Shown in pieces: positions 50,840 through 54,202 of a DNA stretch of 54,202 nt. The stretch covers positions 1 to 54,202 of the forward strand of contig JAFSEA010000085.1 of assembly GCA_017435965.1 (NCBI GenBank), written 5' to 3'. Position 1 is the first letter of the stretch. Each line of letters opens with the position of its first letter. This DNA is from Oscillospiraceae bacterium (GTDB taxonomy: Bacteria; Bacillota; Clostridia; Oscillospirales; JAAYXM01). A model generated the notes under the pieces. It saw only the letters and a list, made by a program, of their open reading frames with translations. It did no database searches and was not told where the DNA came from. A program made the translations under genes and the position numbers.

Positions 50840-50959
50840 ATGAGAGAAGCGATAATGTTGACGATTGTAATAGCAACAGCGTGTGTAGCGGAATGTATTC
50901 CGCTACTTTTGACAGGAACAGTAGCAACGGCAATAGTTGCATTAGGAGGTAATGGATGA
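50840..50959 (+). CDS. 39-residue single-TM peptide
   Basis: An ATG at 50840 with AGGGAAGAAG upstream opens a 39-codon frame that encodes an almost wholly hydrophobic peptide: MREAIMLTIVIATACVAECI, then PLLLTGTVATAIVALGGNG. It overlaps the ssb start by 4 bp, the normal coupled junction in this operon, which supports that it is translated. The role is unknown; small hydrophobic phage peptides can act as inhibitors or membrane anchors. Confidence 0.55.
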   Translation: MREAIMLTIVIATACVAECIPLLLTGTVATAIVALGGNG

Positions 50960-51369
50960 TGCTGAACAAAGTTATTCTGATGGGGCGGCTCACGAAGGAT
51001 CCGGAGCTTCGGCACACGCAGTCGGGGCTTCCGGTGGTGTCATTTTCCCTTGCGGTTGACCGAGGTTTTAAGGCTGACGGTCAGAGCGTGGATTTTATAA
51101 ATATTGTGGCCTGGAGGAACACGGCGGAGTTTGTTGCGAAGTGGTTCTCGAAGGGGCAGCTTGTGGCGGTGAGCGGACGGCTGCAGGCGAGAACCTACAA
51201 GGACCGGGAAGGAAGCAGCAGAGTTATTACGGAAGTGGTTGCCGACGAGGTTTATTTTGCGGAGAAGAAGAGAGAAGCTGTAGGAATCGGATTTGACGAG
51301 ACGGAGCCGGCTTTGCCTGCAGGGGAATTTGAGGCGATTTACGGCGAGGATGGAGAATTGCCGTTTTGA
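50956..51369 (+). CDS. ssb: single-stranded DNA-binding protein
   Basis: The 137-residue protein is a typical bacterial/phage SSB: OB-fold MLNKVILMGRLTKDPELRHT, LAVDRGFK, DFINIVAWRNTAEFVAKWFSKGQLVAVSGRLQ, and an acidic C-terminal tip ending DGELPF, which recruits partners. It is shorter than host SSB and encoded by the element; it would support its own replication together with the HUH initiator. AGGAGG lies 6 nt before the first ATG (50956) and a second in-frame ATG follows. Confidence 0.95.
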   Translation: MMLNKVILMGRLTKDPELRHTQSGLPVVSFSLAVDRGFKADGQSVDFINIVAWRNTAEFVAKWFSKGQLVAVSGRLQARTYKDREGSSRVITEVVADEVYFAEKKREAVGIGFDETEPALPAGEFEAIYGEDGELPF

Positions 51370-51381
51370 GGAGGATGAAGG

Positions 51382-51693
51382 ATGAAAATCAACATTTACA
51401 TAAAAGAACCGGGAAAGGAGCTCCGGAGGATAGAGATTGAGAATACGCTTGAAAGCCTGCAGGAGCTTGTGGGCGGATATATTGAGGCGGTGACGGTAGC
51501 TTCGGATATGGCCATAATCTGCAATGAGGAAGGAAGGCTTTTAGGACTTCCTTATAACTGCGAGATTTTAGGAGAAGCGTTTGTCGGGCCAATTCTTTTT
51601 GTTGGAGTTTCCGGAGAGGATTTTGCGGACGCGCAGGCAAAGCTTGGAACGATGAAATGGTTATTTCCGGGGATGTTCGGGAAGGAAGGGTGA
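51382..51693 (+). CDS. DUF3846-type protein
   Basis: The 103-residue protein resembles DUF3846: KEPGKELRRIEIENTLESLQELVGGYIEAV, AIICNEEGRLLGLPYN, GPILFVGV. The family is found on plasmids, phages and ICEs of Firmicutes; its role is not known. It lies 12 nt after ssb. No extra domain. Confidence 0.75.
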   Translation: MKINIYIKEPGKELRRIEIENTLESLQELVGGYIEAVTVASDMAIICNEEGRLLGLPYNCEILGEAFVGPILFVGVSGEDFADAQAKLGTMKWLFPGMFGKEG

Positions 51694-51699
51694 GAAAAG

Positions 51700-51906
51700 T
51701 TGGAAATAAAAACTGAGGTTAATCTGCTTTGTCCGAAGGGGTTCTATTGCAGGCGAGGAGAAAGAGGATGCATAAGGATTGGTGAGGACCACAAAGTGCC
51801 TTATTGCGAAGTCTTCCGATGGGCGCTAAAAAAAGACAGCAAGGGGAACATAATCAAGTGCGAACAATGCTTACTGGAGGAGAGGAAAGCAAGAATTAAA
51901 GAATAG
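51700..51906 (+). CDS. small Cys-rich protein starting at TTG
   Basis: The 68-residue protein has CPKGFYC...GCIRIG...YCEVF...CEQC, six cysteines, likely one or two zinc sites. Start is a TTG at 51700 after GGAAGGGTGAG. It sits between DUF3846 and the acetyltransferase-like gene. No known family; one more of the small Cys-rich early proteins. Confidence 0.5.
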   Translation: MEIKTEVNLLCPKGFYCRRGERGCIRIGEDHKVPYCEVFRWALKKDSKGNIIKCEQCLLEERKARIKE

Positions 51907-51915
51907 GAGAGAAAA

Positions 51916-52443
51916 ATGATGCGTGAGAGATTGATTGAGTTGTTGGAGAATGCGCCGAGGATTGCATTTTCAAGGGACGAGAGTGCGGAGATTGCCAATT
52001 ATCTTATTGAGAATGGTGTGATTGTGGGTGGCGGAGGAAACGGCGTGCCGGGGGCGGCACGCCCTACGGATATGGGAGTGAGATTATATCTGGAGTTCAG
52101 AGCTGAACTTGACAAGATATGTGTTCCTGCCATAGTCCGGACGCTGGATTTTATTGAGCACATCAAGCATGAAGGACAGATAGTGGGATTCATCGGTGGA
52201 AATTCCGGATACATTGATTCGCTCTATGTTATGCCGAGACACAGACGGAAAGGACTTGCAAAGCGTGCGGCGCTTGACTGGTATCGGAAGTATGCAAGGC
52301 CGTATGAGAATGTGAGGTTGCATATAATCACGGACAATGCTCCGGCGCAGGCGTTCTGGAGAAGTATTTTTGAACTTCACAAGATTGGCGGCGACGAAGT
52401 TGACGAGCTTTATGAGATTATAAGGGAAAAGGAAGGTGAGTGA
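51916..52443 (+). CDS. chimeric protein: phage-type N-terminus, palindrome-encoded linker, GNAT acetyltransferase
   Basis: The 175-residue product has an N-terminal ~36 residues (MRERLIELLENAPRIAFSRD to LIENGVIV) that resemble small Firmicutes phage proteins, then a linker GNGVPGAARPTD encoded by an inserted GTAGGG palindrome (52042-52067), then a GNAT acetyltransferase domain (about 90-165; YIDSLYVMPRHRRKGLAKRAALDWYRK gives the acetyl-CoA-binding RxxGxA loop). The palindrome keeps the frame open. The target of acetylation is unknown. It may block or mark a host protein. Start 51916 follows GGAGAG. Confidence 0.7.
   Translation: MMRERLIELLENAPRIAFSRDESAEIANYLIENGVIVGGGGNGVPGAARPTDMGVRLYLEFRAELDKICVPAIVRTLDFIEHIKHEGQIVGFIGGNSGYIDSLYVMPRHRRKGLAKRAALDWYRKYARPYENVRLHIITDNAPAQAFWRSIFELHKIGGDEVDELYEIIREKEGE
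52042..52067. repeat. GTAGGG-bordered palindrome inside a reading frame (copy 3)
   Basis: GGCGTGCC (52042-52049) with GGCACGCC (52056-52063), then CTAC. It shares GGAAAC just upstream with copy 2 at 49769, so the flank was carried along. It lies in frame in the acetyltransferase gene. Confidence 0.75.
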
Positions 52444-52501
52444 GTTGTTGCGTTTTTTGCAACAGCTCAGATGTCAACCTGTCGGGAATTTTGACGGGTT
52501 G
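52442..52501 (+). other. two hairpins after the acetyltransferase
   Basis: GAGTTGTTGC (52442-52451) pairs with GCAACAGCTC (52459-52468) with one G-T, loop T-rich; and CAACCTGTC (52475-52483) pairs with GACGGGTTG (52493-52501). The first overlaps the stop codon. Neither has a clear T-run after the stem; they may be partial terminators. Confidence 0.5.
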
Positions 52502-52520
52502 GAAAACGGACGGATGAAGC

Positions 52521-52561
52521 GGCGTGCCGGGGGGCGGCACGCCCTACAAAACGTAGGGGCG
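52521..52561. repeat. GTAGGG-bordered palindrome (copy 4) with adjoining half copy
   Basis: GGCGTGCC and GGCACGCC arms (52521-52543) end in CTACA at 52544-52548; 4 nt later ACGTAGGGGCG (52551-52561) is the border of a second, truncated element in reverse. This is the only place where a whole and a partial copy abut, as if one had been cut. Confidence 0.65.
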
Positions 52562-52593
52562 AAATGTGAGGAAACTATAAAGAGAGGTTGAAG

Positions 52594-53028
52594 ATGGAGA
52601 ACATAGATATAGAGCGAGCGATTGAGGAGATTTTGAGTCTTTCGGAGAAGCGGGAGGCACCTATGTGTGCGACCGAGGAGAAGGAAAGACACATGGCCTC
52701 TGCCCTACGAGCCGAAGGCGGAAACGAGAACAAAGGCAAGTCTCGAAGAGGACGAAAAAAGGTTGGGAATATTCCAATCTGGGCGATCTCGGATGAGCCG
52801 GCATCGAAGCGGAGAACGCTTGCTCTTATTTCTATGTGCATCAAGGATGATCCTCGGCAGAGTTTGTCTGCTCTTGCGGAGAGAGTATCGGAGCTTAAGC
52901 AGAGACCGTATGGAGAGTGCCTTGCTGTTCTTCGAGAGCTCCGGAAGAAGGGTGAGCTCGGGTATTACAGTGAATCCCTGATGTTGGTCCAATGGACTCC
53001 CGGACGAAGAAAAAGGAAGGGGAAATAA
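52594..53028 (+). CDS. early-region protein with basic linker and helical C-terminus, unknown function
   Basis: The 144-residue protein has an acidic helical N-terminus (MENIDIERAIEEILSLSEKR), a lysine/arginine-rich linker (KGKSRRGRKKVGN, about 47-60) and a C-terminal helical segment (about 75-130, ASKRRTLALISMCIKDDPRQ, LSALAERVSELKQRPYGECLAVLRELRKKG) that looks like a winged helix. A DNA-binding role is plausible. ATG 52594 follows AGAGAGG at 6 nt; a TTG 6 nt earlier is possible. No family recognised. Confidence 0.6.
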   Translation: MENIDIERAIEEILSLSEKREAPMCATEEKERHMASALRAEGGNENKGKSRRGRKKVGNIPIWAISDEPASKRRTLALISMCIKDDPRQSLSALAERVSELKQRPYGECLAVLRELRKKGELGYYSESLMLVQWTPGRRKRKGK

Positions 53029-53029
53029 T

Positions 53030-53272
53030 ATGGAGAAATATTATTTCCTTCTGGGCGTGGAGAGGGAAGGATTTGAGATTCGGGCGAAAGACGGAAAAAG
53101 GAAAGCGAAATGGAGGGTCTATCTGATGGAGCTTGATAAGGCGATTTGTTTACTTACGGAAGAATATGAAAAGGCGAAGAAGCTTGAGTATGTCAGCAAT
53201 CCTCTTGCCTTCGCATTGTATAGAGTATGGAAGAAGGCAGACACGGAACGGCCGGAGAACAGGGAAAGGTGA
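53030..53272 (+). CDS. small protein of unknown function upstream of rep
   Basis: The 80-residue basic protein (MEKYYFLLGVEREGFEIRAK start) is mixed alpha/beta with a long helix near residues 30-50 and a Arg/Glu-rich end. It starts 1 nt after the preceding stop codon. No recognised family. Nothing else can be said of it. Confidence 0.5.
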   Translation: MEKYYFLLGVEREGFEIRAKDGKRKAKWRVYLMELDKAICLLTEEYEKAKKLEYVSNPLAFALYRVWKKADTERPENRER

Positions 53273-53278
53273 GAAGAC

Positions 53279-53350
53279 GGGCGGAGTAGAACCCCGCCCC
53301 TACGAGGATAACAAACGGACGACTGTAGGGGAGGGGCTCTGCTCCTCCCG
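53279..53350. repeat. two different GTAGGG palindromes before rep (copies 5 and 6)
   Basis: GGGCGGAGTAGAACCCCGCC plus CCTAC (53279-53303) and, inverted, GTAGGGGAGGGGCTCTGCTC plus CTCCCG (53325-53350), head to head about 21 nt apart. The two cores recur in reverse order at 54120-54194, behind rep. A further GGCGTGCC half lies at 53363-53370. Confidence 0.75.
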
Positions 53351-53404
53351 GGATATGGGGGCGGCGTGCCATATGGAGAAATGACGCGACGGAGGTGAGA
53401 TAGA

Positions 53405-54181
53405 ATGAAGAGAGTGAAGCGGGCGGTTTTTGCCGGGGCTGTTTGCGAACAGATTGTTTATAATGTTGCGGACAATTTGAGAGAAATTAAGAAATCGAAG
53501 CCGAAGCCGAGGTTCCGGACTGACGAAGAGCGCGAGAGGCACAAGACGGAGATTGCGCGGAGACATCATGCGCTTATCTTTAATAATACCTTCAGAGCAG
53601 GAAGCTCTCTTTATTCTACGCTCACCTTCGATGATGAGCACGAAGTACATACATTTCCCGAAGCGCGAAGAGTTCGCGATGCATTTATTAGAAGACTGCG
53701 CAGACGTTTCCCGGATGCGCAGATTATGATATATATGGGACGAGGCAAATCTACCGAGAGAATACATTTTCATATGGTTTCGGAAGGGCTTCCTGAAGAG
53801 GTCATACATAAACAATGGACGTGCGGCGGAACAGGGCGCATTGTGAAGCTCCGAGAGCATAACAAATATAATGGGGTGGACTACGGTGCGGATTTTACCG
53901 GTCTTGCGAATTATCTATTTAATCACTGGACGGCAGAACAGGGCGGACATCGGTATTATCGCACGCGGAACATTGAAGAGCCGAAGAAGGAAAGAGTTAC
54001 GCTTATAAGGCGAGATTACAGCGTGGACAAGCCTCCGCGAGCACCGAAGGGATATAAGCTCGTTGAGAGCGAATGCAATGAATTCGGGTATTTGTATTTT
54101 AAATATGTGAAGGTGCCTTGTAGGGGAGGGGCTCTGCTCCTCCCGGAATGTGAGAGAAGGACAAAGAAGCGGGTGGAGTAG
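53405..54181 (+). CDS. rep: HUH-superfamily replication initiator-like protein
   Basis: The 258-residue protein has the layout of a rolling-circle Rep: a basic N-terminus, motif 1 LYSTLTFDDE (about 69-78), motif 2 RIHFHMV with the HUH histidines (121 and 123) and a candidate catalytic Tyr in LANYLFNHW (Y170). Such proteins nick the origin strand and attach to its 5' end. With the SSB, it suggests that the element replicates after excision. Start 53405 follows GGAGGTGAG. The last ~20 residues, CRGGALLLPECERR, and the stop codon TAG are read from two inserted palindromes, so the natural C-terminus may have been different. Confidence 0.75.
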   Translation: MKRVKRAVFAGAVCEQIVYNVADNLREIKKSKPKPRFRTDEERERHKTEIARRHHALIFNNTFRAGSSLYSTLTFDDEHEVHTFPEARRVRDAFIRRLRRRFPDAQIMIYMGRGKSTERIHFHMVSEGLPEEVIHKQWTCGGTGRIVKLREHNKYNGVDYGADFTGLANYLFNHWTAEQGGHRYYRTRNIEEPKKERVTLIRRDYSVDKPPRAPKGYKLVESECNEFGYLYFKYVKVPCRGGALLLPECERRTKKRVE

Positions 54182-54194
54182 AACCCCGCCCCTA
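54120..54194. repeat. two GTAGGG palindromes at the 3' end of rep (copies 7 and 8)
   Basis: GTAGGGGAGGGGCTCTGCTC plus CTCCCG (54120-54145) and GGGTGGAGTAGAACCCCGCC plus CCTAC (54171-54194). Same two cores as before rep but in swapped order. The first is translated in rep; the second supplies its TAG stop codon. Sequence continues beyond the window. Confidence 0.75.
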
Positions 54195-54202
54195 CGTGGG
54201 AC

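Larger units (their letters stand above)
45559..54202. mobile_element. integrated element at tRNA-Leu (prophage or ICE/IME), right end outside the window
   Basis: A tyrosine integrase next to a tRNA 3' end, a CI-like repressor with divergent Cro-like gene, many very small genes, SSB, a DUF3846-type protein and an HUH replication initiator mark an integrated element. I looked for a second copy of the tRNA 3' end and did not find one, so attR lies beyond 54202. No capsid, terminase, relaxase or conjugation gene is in the part seen, so the type stays open. Confidence 0.88.

Noticed and set aside
49769-54194. CRISPR-like reading of the palindromic repeats
   Set aside because: Spacing is irregular (from about 20 nt to over 2 kb), orientation varies and several copies are inside coding frames; no cas genes are seen.
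45559-54202. A second tRNA 3' end as attR inside the window
   Set aside because: No copy of the T-arm plus CCA sequence was found in this stretch; the boundary must be outside.

Overview
The window reads as a chromosomal segment of a Clostridia-type member of the Bacillota, probably an uncultivated gut Oscillospiraceae/Ruminococcaceae-like lineage. The grounds are AGGAGG-type ribosome-binding sites, near-consensus sigma-A promoters often with an extended -10 (TGn), the gene orders ylxR-ylxQ-infB-rbfA, SRP RNA-dnaX-ybaB-recR and ftsE-ftsX-M23 hydrolase-ctpA, a long Bacillota-type SRP RNA, and KtrAB potassium uptake. The lineage call is inference; no rRNA lies in the window.

Layout. 1-5,900: accessory metabolism. 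There is a CofE-like protein, a YgjV-like membrane protein, and a ROK repressor divergent from a two-gene operon (alpha/alpha-toroid protein plus a class III aminotransferase with a cysteine cluster). A perfect 10-bp palindrome sits just after the -10 of that operon. 5,900-12,300: wall-related genes (ddl, murI, a YwiB-like protein, an S41 protease), a lipoprotein, and a small frameshifted membrane-protein gene. 12,300-20,200: translation/RNA operon rimP-nusA-ylxR-ylxQ-infB-(rbfA::nrnA fusion)-truB-ribF. 20,200-25,900: PucR-like regulator, ftsE, ftsX with an acidic insert, an M23 hydrolase and a second S41 protease, which look like a divisome-controlled peptidoglycan hydrolysis set. 26,000-42,460: an unknown gene, greA-lysS, a potassium uptake block, an rRNA methylase, dprA-topA-trmFO-plsX-rnc-radical SAM, then glnA-asnA for nitrogen assimilation. 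42,480-45,560: SRP RNA, dnaX, ybaB, recR and tRNA-Leu(UAG).

45,560-54,202 (end of window): an integrated mobile element placed directly 3' of tRNA-Leu. It has a tyrosine integrase next to the tRNA, then a leftward lysogeny operon (CI-like S24 repressor followed by three small multi-spanning membrane proteins and the integrase), an operator/promoter region, and a rightward early operon (Cro-like protein, many very small Zn-finger-like proteins, SSB, a DUF3846-type protein, an acetyltransferase, an HUH-type replication initiator). The far end is outside the window, so I cannot say whether this is a prophage or an ICE/IME.

Most noteworthy: (i) the three-gene membrane cassette co-transcribed with the repressor, with duplicated gene junctions, a candidate superinfection-exclusion or immunity locus; (ii) a likely ~100-nt antisense RNA with a perfect promoter and UUCG-loop terminator whose 5' end is complementary to the integrase ribosome-binding site; (iii) a family of GTAGGG-bordered palindromes with interchangeable cores, one inserted in frame into an acetyltransferase gene and two forming the 3' end of the rep gene; (iv) the ROK-controlled toroid/aminotransferase operon; (v) an RbfA-NrnA fusion.
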